Assembly (NCBI GenBank): GCA_041690495.1
Contig: JAWLHE010000001.1
Span: forward strand, 372,001-436,000
Source: DATAAP01 sp041690495
GTDB taxonomy: Bacteria > Pseudomonadota > Alphaproteobacteria > CACIAM-22H2
DNA length: 64,000 nt
Reading direction: 5' to 3'
Below the pieces are notes generated by a model, which saw nothing but the letters and a program-made list of their open reading frames with translations, was not told the origin of the DNA and did no database searches. A program made the position numbers and the translations under genes. Shown in pieces: positions 37,679 to 47,890 of this stretch; within the stretch, counting starts at the first letter, position 1, and every line of letters begins with the position of its first letter.

Positions 37679-38609
37679 CGTACTCGCGCCGCAGCCGCGC
37701 TACGATCTCGCCCGCGGGCGGCGCGTCTTTGATGGCACCGAGTCCCTGGCCCGAGCCCCATATGTCCCGCCAGGCCCTGGGCCGCTCGCGGCTGCTGCCG
37801 AAATTCATGAGGCTCTTGTCGCCAGCCGGCAGGTTGTCGGGATCGAGTCCGGCCGCCCGCACCGACGGCTTGAGGTAGTTGCCGTGGACGCCCGAGAAAT
37901 GCGACGTGTAGACGATGTCGCTGGCATTGCCTTCGATCAGCATCTGCTTGTATTCGGCCCTGGCGTTGGCTTCGGCGCTGGCGATGAAGCGCGTGCCGAC
38001 ATAGGCGAGGTCGGCGCCCATCGCCTGCGCGGCGAGTACGGATGCGCCGTGCGAGATGGCGCCCGACAGCACCAGCGGCCCGTCGAAGAACTCCCGCACC
38101 TCGCGCACCAGCGCGAACGGGCTGATCGTGCCGGCATGGCCGCCTGCGCCCGCGCAAACGAGAATCAGGCCGTCGACCCCTTCGTCCAGCGCCTTTTTCG
38201 CGTGGCGGATGCTGGTGACGTCGTGCAGCACGATTCCGCCCCAGCCATGGACTCTCGCCACCACATCGCGGGGCGCGCGCAGACTGGTAATGACGATCGG
38301 CACCGCGTGCTTGGCGCAGACATCGACATCGTGCAACAGGCGGTCGTTCGACTGATGGACGATCTGGTTGACCGCAAACGGCGCCACCTTGCGGCCCGGA
38401 TTCGCGGAACGGAACGCCGCCAGCTCCTGCCTGATTCGGGTCAGCCATTCGTCGAGCATATGGGCCGGCCGCGCGTTGAGCGCGGGGAACGAGCCGACGA
38501 TCCCCGCCTGGCACTGCGCGATGACCAGCTCCGGCCCCGAGACGATGAACATCGGCGCGCCGATGACTGGGAGTGCAAGCCGATCCCGCAACACGTCCGG
38601 CAGTGGCAT
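37650..38609 (-). CDS. Nitronate monooxygenase-family FMN enzyme
   Basis: 319-residue TIM-barrel flavoprotein of the 2-nitropropane dioxygenase/NMO group: LPVIGAPMFIVSGPELVIAQC at the N-terminus, VDGLILVCAGAGGHAGTI (FMN phosphate and the catalytic-type His region) and LVLSGAISHGASVLAAQAMGADLAYVGTRF. It precedes and may be co-transcribed with the acyl-CoA ligase. Members oxidise nitronates or related carbanions, and some act as enoyl reductases, so the exact reaction is open. Confidence 0.9.
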   Translation of the reverse strand: MPLPDVLRDRLALPVIGAPMFIVSGPELVIAQCQAGIVGSFPALNARPAHMLDEWLTRIRQELAAFRSANPGRKVAPFAVNQIVHQSNDRLLHDVDVCAKHAVPIVITSLRAPRDVVARVHGWGGIVLHDVTSIRHAKKALDEGVDGLILVCAGAGGHAGTISPFALVREVREFFDGPLVLSGAISHGASVLAAQAMGADLAYVGTRFIASAEANARAEYKQMLIEGNASDIVYTSHFSGVHGNYLKPSVRAAGLDPDNLPAGDKSLMNFGSSRERPRAWRDIWGSGQGLGAIKDAPPAGEIVARLRREYDDARGRICG

Positions 38610-38795
38610 CAGAAAGTCCGTGCTAGGGTCGGCGCGCGCGGCGCATGTTCGTCATTGCAGCCAAGATACGGCCGGATAGGACCGCGTCAAGGCTGGCCTC
38701 GTCAAGGTTCCGCAATGCGGTTTTGACCTGCGAAATCGACCATGCAGCGGTGCGAGCCGTGGCCGCCGCCGCATCGGACCGCTGCCGTCGGCAAG

Positions 38796-41700
38796 TCAGG
38801 CCCGCAGTGAGCGCTGCACCGCCGTGTCCGGCGCGGCCCTGCGCCGTGTGAGCGCGCGCAGCGCAGTGTAGAATACCGGCGTCAGGAACAGGCCGAAGAA
38901 CGTCACGCCGAGCATGCCGGCGAACACTGCGGTTCCAAGCGCCTGCCGCATCTCGGCGCCCGGACCGGTTGCGGTCGTCAGCGGCAGCACGCCCAGGATG
39001 AAGGCGAACGCGGTCATCAGGATCGGACGGAGCCGCAGACGGCAGGCCTCGACGACGGCTTCGACTGCGCTCTTCCCTTCGGCCTCGAGCTGGCGCGCGA
39101 ATTCGACGATCAGGATCGCGTTCTTGGCGGCAAGGCCGACCAGCACGACCAGACCGATCTGCACCAGGATGTTGTTGTCGCCGCCGCGAAGCATGACTCC
39201 GAGCAGCGCGGACAGGACGCTCATCGGCACGATCAGGATGATGGCGAGCGGCAGCACCCAACTTTCGTACTGGGCGGCGAGCGCGAGAAAGACGAACACG
39301 ACCGAAAGCGCGAAAATGAAAGTGGCGGTGTTGCCGGCCAGCGTCTGTTGCAGCGCGAGTTCGGTCCACTCGAACGACATGCCGGGCGGCAGGGTCTCCA
39401 TCGCGAGGCGCGTCATCGCATCCAGCGCCTGGCCCGCGGACGTGCCGGGCGCCGCGGCACCCTGGAGCGGCACGGAAACATACATGTTGTAGCGCTGGAC
39501 AAGGTCCGGCCCGGCGCGATCCACGATGTCCACGATGGTGCCCATCGGCACCAGCGCGCCCGTGGCGCTGCGCACCTTCAGCCGCGCGATGTCCTCCCGC
39601 TCGAGGCGGAATCCCTGGTCGGCCTGGGCGCGAACCTGGAACACGCGGCCGAAGGCGTTGAAGTCGTTGACATAGGCCGAGCCGAGATTGACCTGCAGCG
39701 CTTCGAAGATGTTGCCGATCGGCACGTTCAGCATCTGCGCCTTGGTCCGGTCGATCTCGAGATAGATCTGCGGCGCGCTGGCGCTGAACGTGGTGAACAC
39801 GCCGGCAAGCCCGGGCGTCTGCTGTGCCTTCTCCATAATCGTGTAGGTGAGTGCGAGGACGGATCCCATGTCGTCGCCGGTGCGGTTCTGCACCTGCATT
39901 TTGAAGCCGCCATTGTTGCCGATGCCTGGCACGGCCGGCGGCGGCAGCGTGATGATGAACGCTTCCTGAATCTGCTGCAGGCGGCCGTAGATGTCCGCGA
40001 TGATTGCGGTCCCGGGCTGGTTGTCGCGGAGCCGGTCCGCGAACGGCGCGAAGGCCGAGAAGATGACGGCGGAGTTGGTCGCGTTCGTGAACGTGGCGCC
40101 GCTGAACCCGGCGAACGCCACGGCGTTGATGACGCCTGGCGTCGACTTGATGATTTCCGACGCGCGCCGCACGACCTCGTCGGTGCGCGAGAGCGAGGCG
40201 CCGTCGGGAAGCTGGATTACGGTGATGGCATAGCCGCGATCGAGCTGTGGAATGAACCCTGTGGGTACGCGCTGCGCCGCATAGACGGTCAGGCCGGCGA
40301 GCCCGGCATAGGCGAGCAGCATGAACGCCTTGCGCCGCGCGACGAAGCCTACGCTGCGCGCATACCTGTTGCTTGTCCGGTCGAAACCGGCGTTGAAGCG
40401 GCCGGCCAGCCAGCGCAGGCCGCGCGCCAGGAAGAAGCGCGGGCGGCGCTCGGAATCGTGCGGCTTCAGCAGCAGCGCACCCAGCGCGGGCGACAGCGTC
40501 AGCGAGTTGAACGCGGAGATGATGGTGGCGACGGCGATGGTCAGGGCGAACTGCTTGTAGAACTGGCCGCTGATTCCGGGAATGAACGCGGTCGGGATGA
40601 AGACGGCGGACAGTACGATCGCGATGGCTACGACGGCAGATCCCACCTCGTCCATCGTCTCATGTGCCGCATCGCGCGGCGACATGCCCTGCCTGATGTT
40701 GCGCTCGATGTTCTCGACGACGACGATGGCGTCATCGACGACGATGCCGATCGCGAGGACCAGCCCGAACAAGGTCAGCACGTTGAGGCTGAAGCCGAAT
40801 GCCGCCAGCACGGCGAAGGTGCCGATCAGCGACACCGGAATCGCGAGGATGGGAATAAGGGAGGCGCGCCAGGATTGCAGGAAGACGATCACGACGAGGG
40901 CGACGAGCAGGATTGCCTCGAAAAGGGTGCGGTAGACCGCGTCGACGGACTCGGCGATGAACTCGGTCGGGTTGTAGACGATCTGATAGGCGAGCCCGGC
41001 CGGGAAATCCCGCTGGAGCTCGTCCATTTTGGCGATGATTTCTGCGGCCGAGGCGAGGGCGTTCGTTCCCGGGCGCTGAAAGATCGCCAGCGCCACCGCC
41101 GGCCTGCCGTTCAGATAGCTGTTGGTGACATATTCGCGGTCGCCCATCTCGACGCGCGCCACGTCCTGGACGCGGATCAGCCGGCCATCGCCGCCGGCGC
41201 GCACGATGACGTTGCGGAACTGCCGGGTGTCCTCGAACCGCCCCTGCGTGGTGACGACCAGCTGGAAGGCGTTGTCGCTCGGCACCGGTTCCTGGCCGAG
41301 CGCGCCGCCCGAAACCTGGACGTTCTGCTCCTGCAGCGCACGCACGACATCGCCCCCGGTAAGGCCATAAGCGGACAGCTTCTCGGAGTCGAGCCAGATG
41401 CGAAGCGAATACTCGCGCGCGCCGAAAATGCGTATGTCGCCTACGCCGTCGAGCCGCAGTAGCTGGTCGCGCACGCGCAGCTGCGCGTAGTTCGAGATGT
41501 AGAGCTGATCATAGGAGTCGTCGGGCGAGAGCATATGAACGACCATCATCAGGTCGGGCGAGCTCTTGCGCGTTGTGATGCCGAGCCGCCGGACTTCCTC
41601 GGGAAGGCGCGGGCCGGCGATGGCGACGCGGTTCTGGACGAGAACCTGCGCCGTGTCGAGATTTGTTCCGAGCTTGAACGTTACGGTCAGCGCCATGGCG

Positions 41701-41963
41701 CCGTCGCTGGTGGCATAGGAGGACATGTAGAGCATGTTCTCCACGCCATTGATCTCCTGCTCCAGCGGGTTTGCCACCGTCGCGGCGACCGTCTGCGCGT
41801 CGGCGCCGGGATAGGTCGCGCGGACGACGATCGTCGGTGGCGCGATGTCCGGGTACTCGGCCACCGGCAGGGCACGGTAGGCGATCAGGCCGACGATCAT
41901 GACGACGATCGACAGCACCGTGGCAAAGATCGGCCGGTCGACGAAAAAATGGGCGAATTTCAT
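38796..41963 (-). CDS. RND efflux pump inner-membrane transporter (HAE1/AcrB type)
   Basis: 1055-residue proton-driven exporter with twelve predicted membrane helices in two repeats, each followed by a large periplasmic loop. The proton-relay Asp pair is in VLAIGIVVDDAIVVVENIERN (TM4). The N-terminus MKFAHFFVDRPIFATVLSIVVMIVGLIAYRALPVAEYPDIAPPTI is typical of the family. It overlaps the adaptor stop by four bases. An outer-membrane channel gene and a local regulator are absent, so TolC-like partners are elsewhere. Substrates are likely hydrophobic or amphiphilic compounds. Confidence 0.95.
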   Translation of the reverse strand: MKFAHFFVDRPIFATVLSIVVMIVGLIAYRALPVAEYPDIAPPTIVVRATYPGADAQTVAATVANPLEQEINGVENMLYMSSYATSDGAMALTVTFKLGTNLDTAQVLVQNRVAIAGPRLPEEVRRLGITTRKSSPDLMMVVHMLSPDDSYDQLYISNYAQLRVRDQLLRLDGVGDIRIFGAREYSLRIWLDSEKLSAYGLTGGDVVRALQEQNVQVSGGALGQEPVPSDNAFQLVVTTQGRFEDTRQFRNVIVRAGGDGRLIRVQDVARVEMGDREYVTNSYLNGRPAVALAIFQRPGTNALASAAEIIAKMDELQRDFPAGLAYQIVYNPTEFIAESVDAVYRTLFEAILLVALVVIVFLQSWRASLIPILAIPVSLIGTFAVLAAFGFSLNVLTLFGLVLAIGIVVDDAIVVVENIERNIRQGMSPRDAAHETMDEVGSAVVAIAIVLSAVFIPTAFIPGISGQFYKQFALTIAVATIISAFNSLTLSPALGALLLKPHDSERRPRFFLARGLRWLAGRFNAGFDRTSNRYARSVGFVARRKAFMLLAYAGLAGLTVYAAQRVPTGFIPQLDRGYAITVIQLPDGASLSRTDEVVRRASEIIKSTPGVINAVAFAGFSGATFTNATNSAVIFSAFAPFADRLRDNQPGTAIIADIYGRLQQIQEAFIITLPPPAVPGIGNNGGFKMQVQNRTGDDMGSVLALTYTIMEKAQQTPGLAGVFTTFSASAPQIYLEIDRTKAQMLNVPIGNIFEALQVNLGSAYVNDFNAFGRVFQVRAQADQGFRLEREDIARLKVRSATGALVPMGTIVDIVDRAGPDLVQRYNMYVSVPLQGAAAPGTSAGQALDAMTRLAMETLPPGMSFEWTELALQQTLAGNTATFIFALSVVFVFLALAAQYESWVLPLAIILIVPMSVLSALLGVMLRGGDNNILVQIGLVVLVGLAAKNAILIVEFARQLEAEGKSAVEAVVEACRLRLRPILMTAFAFILGVLPLTTATGPGAEMRQALGTAVFAGMLGVTFFGLFLTPVFYTALRALTRRRAAPDTAVQRSLRA

Positions 41964-43159
41964 GGCCGGGCCGCCGCTGCGGCTTCGCGCACCGGCGGCA
42001 GTTCCGTCACCTGTGGCGTCACCCTGCCGTAGCGGGCGCGTTGCATGCCGTTGACGATGATCATTTCCTCCCCGGTCAGGCCCGACCGCACCACCTGGTA
42101 GCCGTCGATCCGCGGTCCGGGCCGCACGACTTTCGTGGCGACGCTGCCGTCCTCGGCGACCACATAGACGAACCGTCTCTCGAGATCTGTTCCGATTGCC
42201 TCGTCCGGAACCAGGATGCCGCGATAGCGGCCGCTGCCCGGGATGCTGATTCGGCCGAACATGCCCGGCGTCAGCAGAAGGTCCTTGTTTTCGAGGACGG
42301 CGCGCCCGCGCATGGTGCCGGTCGCCTGATCCAGACGGTTGTCGATGAAATCCACGACGCCTCTGTGGCGTGGCTCGCGCTCGTCGGCGAGCGCGACCAT
42401 GATCTCGTATCCGGTCGCCTGCCCCGATTCCTGCGAGCCGTTCCGGCGCGCATAGGCAAGGAAAGAGCGCTCATCGAGGTCGAAGTAGAAATAGATCGGA
42501 TCGAGTGCGGTAATGGTCGTCAGCAGGGTCTCGTCGACGCGGATGAGATTGCCTTCCGTCACCAGCTTGCGGCTGATCCGCCCGGAGATCGGCGCACGGA
42601 TCTCGGTATAGCTCAGATCGAGCCGCGCCTCCTGGACAGCGGCCTGCGCGCCCGCGACGTCCGCCTGGGCGGATTGATGCTGCTGGCGCCGCTCATCGAG
42701 CAGGCGCTCGGGCGCATTGCCGCTGCGCGTGAGCCGCTCGACACGCTCGAGCTCCTGCCGCGCGAATTCGAGCCGCGCGCGTGCCGAGTTCAGCGATGCA
42801 TCGGCCTGCGCCAGGGCGGCCTGATACGGCCGGCGGTCGATCACGAAGAGCAGGTCGCCTTCCTTGACGATCGAACCGTCGCGGAAATTCACCGACTCGA
42901 GATATCCGCCTACGCGCGCACGGATTTCGACCCACGCCGTGGCATCGAAGCGACCGGTGAAGTCGTCGACCTCGATGATCTCCTTTACCACCGGCCTCGC
43001 CACCGTGACCGGGGGCGGTGGTGGAGGGGATGCGGCCTGCTTCGCCGTGCCGTCGTCGCATGCCGAGAGCGCGAGAAGAAACAGCCCGATGCGGGCGCGG
43101 GAGGCAACGCGTACAAGCCCCGCGGACACCGAGCTCTGGGAACGCAGTTGCTTGCGCAT
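41960..43159 (-). CDS. RND efflux periplasmic adaptor lipoprotein
   Basis: 399-residue membrane-fusion protein. A lipobox (LFLLALSAC, Cys near residue 35) predicts lipid anchoring to the inner membrane. The barrel-sandwich half-motif GYLESVNFRDGSIVKEGDLLFVIDRRPYQAAL and its partner YTEIRAPISGRISRKLVTEGNLI flank a coiled-coil hairpin (about residues 120-175). The ATG at 43159 is preferred because GGAGG lies six bases upstream. It is the first gene of the two-gene pump operon. Confidence 0.93.
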   Translation of the reverse strand: MRKQLRSQSSVSAGLVRVASRARIGLFLLALSACDDGTAKQAASPPPPPPVTVARPVVKEIIEVDDFTGRFDATAWVEIRARVGGYLESVNFRDGSIVKEGDLLFVIDRRPYQAALAQADASLNSARARLEFARQELERVERLTRSGNAPERLLDERRQQHQSAQADVAGAQAAVQEARLDLSYTEIRAPISGRISRKLVTEGNLIRVDETLLTTITALDPIYFYFDLDERSFLAYARRNGSQESGQATGYEIMVALADEREPRHRGVVDFIDNRLDQATGTMRGRAVLENKDLLLTPGMFGRISIPGSGRYRGILVPDEAIGTDLERRFVYVVAEDGSVATKVVRPGPRIDGYQVVRSGLTGEEMIIVNGMQRARYGRVTPQVTELPPVREAAAAARP

Positions 43160-43288
43160 GACGGCCTCCGTTCGGAGGATTGTCTTGGAGGGACGTCCGT
43201 AACTTACACGCAACCGTGTATCGTCGCTTGCAAATTGATGCTGCGAGTCTCTCCAATGACAGGAGGCAGATATGCAAATGCCTCCGAT

Positions 43289-43317
43289 GCCGGGCGAAGC
43301 TGAATCTCTCGCCCGGC
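43289..43317 (-). terminator. Hairpin downstream of htpG
   Basis: Perfect 9-bp arms GCCGGGCGA and TCGCCCGGC with an 11-base loop, about 55 bp beyond the htpG stop and upstream of the pump operon. No U-tract is seen on either strand, so termination is a guess from position and stability. Confidence 0.45.
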
Positions 43318-43369
43318 GTTCTGCTCAGAATCTGTGCAGTGACCGATTCCGCCGGGCGGCGAAACAGCC

Positions 43370-45256
43370 TTATCCGCCGAGGGCATTCACCAGCGCCGCG
43401 TTGAGCCTGCGCGCGAAGGCGGCGGGGTCGGGCAACGGGTCGCCTTCGGCGATGCGGGCTTGATCGAGCAGGAGCCGGGCGATGTCGGCGAGCCGGTCGG
43501 CTGAACCTGGCTTCGGCACCTCGTTCGCGAGCGCCCGGATCAGGGGATGATCGGGATTGAGCTCAAGGATGCGCTTCGATTCCTTGTCGAGCTGCCTGTG
43601 CTGGCGCAGCAGCCGCTCGAGATGGATGTCGAGATCGTGCTCGTCGGCGACGAGGCACACCGCGCTGTCGGTGAGGCGCTGCGAAGCCCGGACGTCCTTG
43701 ACGGAATCCTGCAGCGACAGCCGGAACAGCGCGATCAGCGCGCCGATATCGGCCGCGGGAGCTTCGGAGGGCTTTTCCTTGTTCTTCGCTTCCTCTCCAT
43801 CCAGTGGAATCTTCGAAAGGTCGGCTGCCCCGCGCGTGACAGACTTGAGCGGCTTGTCGTTGTAGCGGCCGACCGTGCCGATCCAGAACTCGTCGATCGG
43901 ATCGGTCAGCAGCAGCACCTCGATGCCGCGTTTGGTATAGCCCTCGAGCTGCGGACTCGCCGCGAGCGCCCCGGCGTCCTCGCCGGCGATGTAGAAGATC
44001 GCGTCCTGTCCCGGCTTCATGCGTCCGACATAATCGGCAAGGCCGGTCAGGCTGTCGCCCTGCGTCGTCGAGCGGAAGCGTGCGAGTGAGAGCAGAGTCT
44101 CGCGATGGTCCGGATCCTCGTACAGCCCTTCCTTGAGGACCGGCCCGAAATTGCCCCAGAACTTTGCGTAATCGGCCGCGTCAGTCGCCGCCTTCTTCTC
44201 GAGTTCCGACAGCACGCGCTTGACGATACCGGCGCGGATCAGCGCCAGGACCGGATTGTGCTGCAGCATCTCGCGGCTGATGTTGAGCGGCAGGTCCTCC
44301 GAGTCGACGACACCGCGCAGGAAGCGCAGGTAGCGCGGCAGCAAGTCCTCTGCGCGGTCCGTGATGAAGACGCGCTTGACGTAGAGCTTTACGCCGTGCC
44401 TGCGCTCGGGGTGATAGAGATCGAAGGGCGCCGCGGACGGAACGTAGAGCAGGCTCGTGTACTCGATCTTGCCTTCGGCGCGCCAGTGCAGGGTCAGCCA
44501 CGGCGCATCGAAGCTGTGCGCGACGTGCGAATAGAACTCCTTGTGCTGCTCCGGCGTGATTTCCGATCTGGGGCGCATCCACAGGGCGGAGGCGCGGTTG
44601 AGGGTTTCCTCGGTGTCGCCCTTCAGCACGATCGGCAGGGCTATGTGGTCCGAATACTGCCGCACGATTCCGCGCAGCGTGTCCGGCCCGACGAACTCCG
44701 CGGCGTCTTCGCGCAGATGCAGCACGACGGTCGTGCCGCGGCCCTCGCGCGACGCAGGGGTGATCGTGTACTCGCCCTTGCCATCGGACACCCAGCGCCA
44801 CGCCTCGTCCTCGCCGGCCTTGCGTGTCGTCACCTCGACACGATCGGCGACCATGAACGCGGAATAGAAGCCGACGCCGAACTGCCCGATCAGCGCCATG
44901 TCCTTCTTGGCATCGCCTGTCAGGTTCCTCATGAAGGCGGCGGTGCCGGAGCGCGCGATGGTGCCAAGATTCTCGACCAGATCGGCGCGGTTCATGCCGA
45001 TGCCGTTGTCGGCGATGGTCAGCGTGCGGGCGGCCGCGTCGGCGGCCAGGGTCACCCGGAAAGCGGCGTCGTCGGCGGTCAGTTCCGGCCGGACGATCGC
45101 CTCGTAGCGCAGCCGGTCGCAGGCATCCGAAGCGTTTGAGATAAGCTCGCGCAGGAAGATGCGGCGGTCGCTGTAGAGCGAATGCGCGACGATGTCGAGA
45201 AGGCGGCTGACCTCCGCCTGGAAGCTGCGTTTTTCCTCGGTGGTTGTTCCGGACAT
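43370..45256 (-). CDS. htpG: Molecular chaperone HtpG (Hsp90)
   Basis: ATP-dependent chaperone of the cytosol, 628 residues. The GHKL ATP-binding elements are ELISNASDACDRLRYEAI (about residues 30-50), IADNGIGM and GQFGVGFYSAFMV, with a middle domain containing FITDRAEDLLPRYLRFLRGVVDSEDLPLNISREML. The start MSGTTTEEKRSFQAEV at 45256 matches the family; the longer open frame upstream runs into the promoter. It is divergent from the helicase gene and is preceded by a heat-shock-like promoter. Confidence 0.97.
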   Translation of the reverse strand: MSGTTTEEKRSFQAEVSRLLDIVAHSLYSDRRIFLRELISNASDACDRLRYEAIVRPELTADDAAFRVTLAADAAARTLTIADNGIGMNRADLVENLGTIARSGTAAFMRNLTGDAKKDMALIGQFGVGFYSAFMVADRVEVTTRKAGEDEAWRWVSDGKGEYTITPASREGRGTTVVLHLREDAAEFVGPDTLRGIVRQYSDHIALPIVLKGDTEETLNRASALWMRPRSEITPEQHKEFYSHVAHSFDAPWLTLHWRAEGKIEYTSLLYVPSAAPFDLYHPERRHGVKLYVKRVFITDRAEDLLPRYLRFLRGVVDSEDLPLNISREMLQHNPVLALIRAGIVKRVLSELEKKAATDAADYAKFWGNFGPVLKEGLYEDPDHRETLLSLARFRSTTQGDSLTGLADYVGRMKPGQDAIFYIAGEDAGALAASPQLEGYTKRGIEVLLLTDPIDEFWIGTVGRYNDKPLKSVTRGAADLSKIPLDGEEAKNKEKPSEAPAADIGALIALFRLSLQDSVKDVRASQRLTDSAVCLVADEHDLDIHLERLLRQHRQLDKESKRILELNPDHPLIRALANEVPKPGSADRLADIARLLLDQARIAEGDPLPDPAAFARRLNAALVNALGG

Positions 45257-45290
45257 GGCGGGATTTCCCTCTTCTTGGCCGTTCGAGCCT

Positions 45291-45320
45291 ATATGGGGAA
45301 CCGTCAAGCCTTCCGGCAAG
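45291..45320 (-). promoter_or_regulatory. Sigma-32-like heat-shock promoter of htpG
   Basis: On the minus strand CTTGCC (45320-45315) and CCCCATAT (45298-45291) are separated by 16 bases, close to the sigma-32 pattern CTTGAA...CCCCATnT. The -10 box lies about 35 bp before the htpG ATG. This would place htpG in the RpoH regulon, as in many proteobacteria. The -10 half is convincing, the -35 half less so. Confidence 0.5.
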
Positions 45321-45383
45321 GGGCGAAATTTGACATGAGCAAAGGCTTGCCTTGCCAGCCGGAAACCCCGATCTTGTAAAGAG

Positions 45384-47870
45384 ATGTCGACGGCTATCGA
45401 CCGTCCGGTCGGCGACGAACCGCGGGTAGTCGCGGTACTCGGGCCCACCAACACCGGCAAGACCCACTTGGCGATCGAGCGCATGCTCGGCCACCGATCG
45501 GGGATGATAGGCTTCCCGCTGCGGCTGCTGGCGCGCGAGAACTACGACCGGATCGCGAGGCTCAAGGGCGCCAACAGCGTCGCGCTGATCACCGGCGAGG
45601 AGCGCATCGTGCCGCCGGCGCCGCGCTGGTTCGTCTGTACGGTGGAGGCGATGCCGCTCGACCGCGACGTCGCCTTCCTCGCGGTCGACGAGATCCAGGT
45701 CGCCGCCGACCGCGAGCGCGGCCACATCTTCACCGACCGCCTGCTCCATGCACGCGGTTATGCCGAAACCATGTTCCTCGGATCGGAGACGGCGAGACCG
45801 CTGATCCGGAAGCTGGTGCCCGGGGCGGAGTTCATCGCCCGGCCGCGCTTCTCCCAGCTTTCCTATCGCGGGCCGTCGAAAATCACGCGGCTGCCGCGGC
45901 GCTCCGCCGTCGTCGCCTTCTCCGCCGCCGACGTCTACGGGATTGCCGAGCTGGTGCGCCGCCAGCGCGGCGGTGCCGCGGTGGTGTTCGGCGCGCTCAG
46001 CCCGCGCACGCGCAACGCGCAGGTGGCGATGTACCAGGCCGGCGAGGTCGACTACCTGATCGCCACCGACGCGATCGGCATGGGCCTCAACATGGATATC
46101 GATCACGTCGCCTTCGCCGAGCTCGTCAAGTTCGACGGCCGCGCGCCGCGCCGGCTGTCGGTCGCCGAGCTGGCGCAGATCGCCGGGCGCGCCGGGCGGC
46201 ACATGAGCGACGGGACCTTCGGCACAACCGCGGAGGTCGGCGGGCTCGACCCGGCGACGGTCGAGGCGATCGAGCAGCACCGGTTTCCGAACCTGACCGC
46301 CCTGTTCTGGCGCAATGCCGACCTGGATTTCCGCTCGCCGGCATCGCTGCTCGCCAGCCTGGAGCGGCGCGCGCCGTCGCCCGAGCTGATCCGCATGCGC
46401 GAGGCCGACGACCATATGACGCTGGTCGCGCTCATGCGCGATTCGACGATCACCGGCCTGGCGCAGGACAGGGACGGCGTGCGGCTGCTCTGGGACGTCT
46501 GCCAGATTCCCGACTTCCGCAAGACGTTGGGCGATGCGCATCCGCGGCTCGTCGGCCAGATCTTCCGGCGGCTTCGGCATGGCTCCGGCAGGCTGCCGAC
46601 CGACTGGATCGCCGGCCAGGTCGCCCGGCTCGACCAGGTCGAGGGCGACATCGACGCGCTGCTCGTGCGGCTCGCGCATGTGCGGACCTGGACCTACGTG
46701 TCGCACCATCCCGCCTGGCTCGACGACGCCGCGCATTGGCAGGCGCGCACGCGCGAGATCGAGGACCGCATATCCGATGCGCTGCACGAGCGCCTGACCC
46801 AGCGCTTCGTCGACCGTCGTGCCGCGGCGCTGACCCGGCGCCTCAACGATGGTGCCGAGCTGCTCTCCGCGGTGACCGCGGAAGGCGACGTGCTCGTCGA
46901 GGGCCAGTTCGCGGGACGGCTGGAAGGCTTCTCGTTTGTCGCCGATGCGACGGCGAAGGACAGCGCGCGGGCGTTGCTGAGCGCGGCGAACCGCGCGGTG
47001 CGCCGGGATGTCGGCGACCGGGTGCGGCGCTTCACCGGTTCCGAAGACGAGGCGTTCGCGCTGGACGATCGCGGTCAGCTGCTCTGGCAGGGCCAGCCGA
47101 TCGCGCGGCTCGCCGCCGGGGAGCACGCATTGGCGCCGAAGGTGGAACTGCTGCCGAGCGATCTGCTCGACTCCCAGCATCGCGAAGCGGTGCGGCGGCG
47201 GCTCGGCGAATGGCTGATGCGCCATCTTCACGGGCGGTTGCGACCGCTTTATCGCCTGGAAAAGGCTCTGCTAACAGGGGCTGCGCGCGGCATCGCGTTC
47301 GAACTCGCTTCCGCACTCGGCGCCGTTCCGCGCCGGCGCGTCGCCCCGCTGATCCGGACCCTGGCCCGCAAGGATCGCAAAGCCATGAGCGATGGCGGGG
47401 TCGTAATCGGCGAAGCGGCCGTCTTCCTGCCGGCGCTCAAGCGCGACGCCCGCCTCCGCGCGCTGCTTTGGAGCATCGCGAACGGCCGTTTGCTGCCGCC
47501 GCTGCCGGAGGGACGGCTGTCTTTGCCGCGCCGGCGCGACCTGCCGCCGGAACTGATGGCGGCGTGCGGATACCTGCCTGCAGGACCGCTCTATGTCCGC
47601 GTCGACCGGCTGGAGCGGCTCGCCGGCGCGGTACGGCGACTCGCACGCCAGGGACCCTTTCACATCACGCCCGATCTGGCTGGGCTGATCGCAGCCGGAC
47701 CCGGCGAACTCGCCGGCGTGCTGGATGCCCTGGGCTATACCGGCAGCGGGGAAGGTGACCGGCTCTTCTCGCCGAAGGGCGCCAAGGCGCGCCGCAAGCG
47801 CGGCCGCCCGCCGCCTGCAAGGGGCACCCACTCGCCGTTTGCCGAGCTGCGGCGGCTCGTCATCTCCTGA
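45384..47870 (+). CDS. Suv3-like superfamily 2 helicase
   Basis: 828 residues. The motor has Walker A GPTNTGKT (residues 20-27), a DEIQ box in FLAVDEIQVAADRERGHIFTDRLL, and motif VI AQIAGRAGRHMSDG. These match the bacterial relatives of mitochondrial Suv3 RNA helicase, which unwind RNA for degradation. The C-terminal third, rich in Arg and Leu, ends with a basic tail (KGAKARRKRGRPPPARG) likely to bind nucleic acid. It is 20 bp upstream of the Hsp15-like gene, and that pairing is common in alphaproteobacteria. Confidence 0.9.
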   Translation: MSTAIDRPVGDEPRVVAVLGPTNTGKTHLAIERMLGHRSGMIGFPLRLLARENYDRIARLKGANSVALITGEERIVPPAPRWFVCTVEAMPLDRDVAFLAVDEIQVAADRERGHIFTDRLLHARGYAETMFLGSETARPLIRKLVPGAEFIARPRFSQLSYRGPSKITRLPRRSAVVAFSAADVYGIAELVRRQRGGAAVVFGALSPRTRNAQVAMYQAGEVDYLIATDAIGMGLNMDIDHVAFAELVKFDGRAPRRLSVAELAQIAGRAGRHMSDGTFGTTAEVGGLDPATVEAIEQHRFPNLTALFWRNADLDFRSPASLLASLERRAPSPELIRMREADDHMTLVALMRDSTITGLAQDRDGVRLLWDVCQIPDFRKTLGDAHPRLVGQIFRRLRHGSGRLPTDWIAGQVARLDQVEGDIDALLVRLAHVRTWTYVSHHPAWLDDAAHWQARTREIEDRISDALHERLTQRFVDRRAAALTRRLNDGAELLSAVTAEGDVLVEGQFAGRLEGFSFVADATAKDSARALLSAANRAVRRDVGDRVRRFTGSEDEAFALDDRGQLLWQGQPIARLAAGEHALAPKVELLPSDLLDSQHREAVRRRLGEWLMRHLHGRLRPLYRLEKALLTGAARGIAFELASALGAVPRRRVAPLIRTLARKDRKAMSDGGVVIGEAAVFLPALKRDARLRALLWSIANGRLLPPLPEGRLSLPRRRDLPPELMAACGYLPAGPLYVRVDRLERLAGAVRRLARQGPFHITPDLAGLIAAGPGELAGVLDALGYTGSGEGDRLFSPKGAKARRKRGRPPPARGTHSPFAELRRLVIS

Positions 47871-47890
47871 TCGGCGCCGGACGGACGGCC

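Noticed and set aside
43370..45484. A 704-residue form of HtpG with a 76-residue N-terminal extension
   Set aside because: The extension runs through the promoter region; MSGTTTEEKRSFQAEV at 45256 is the family N-terminus.
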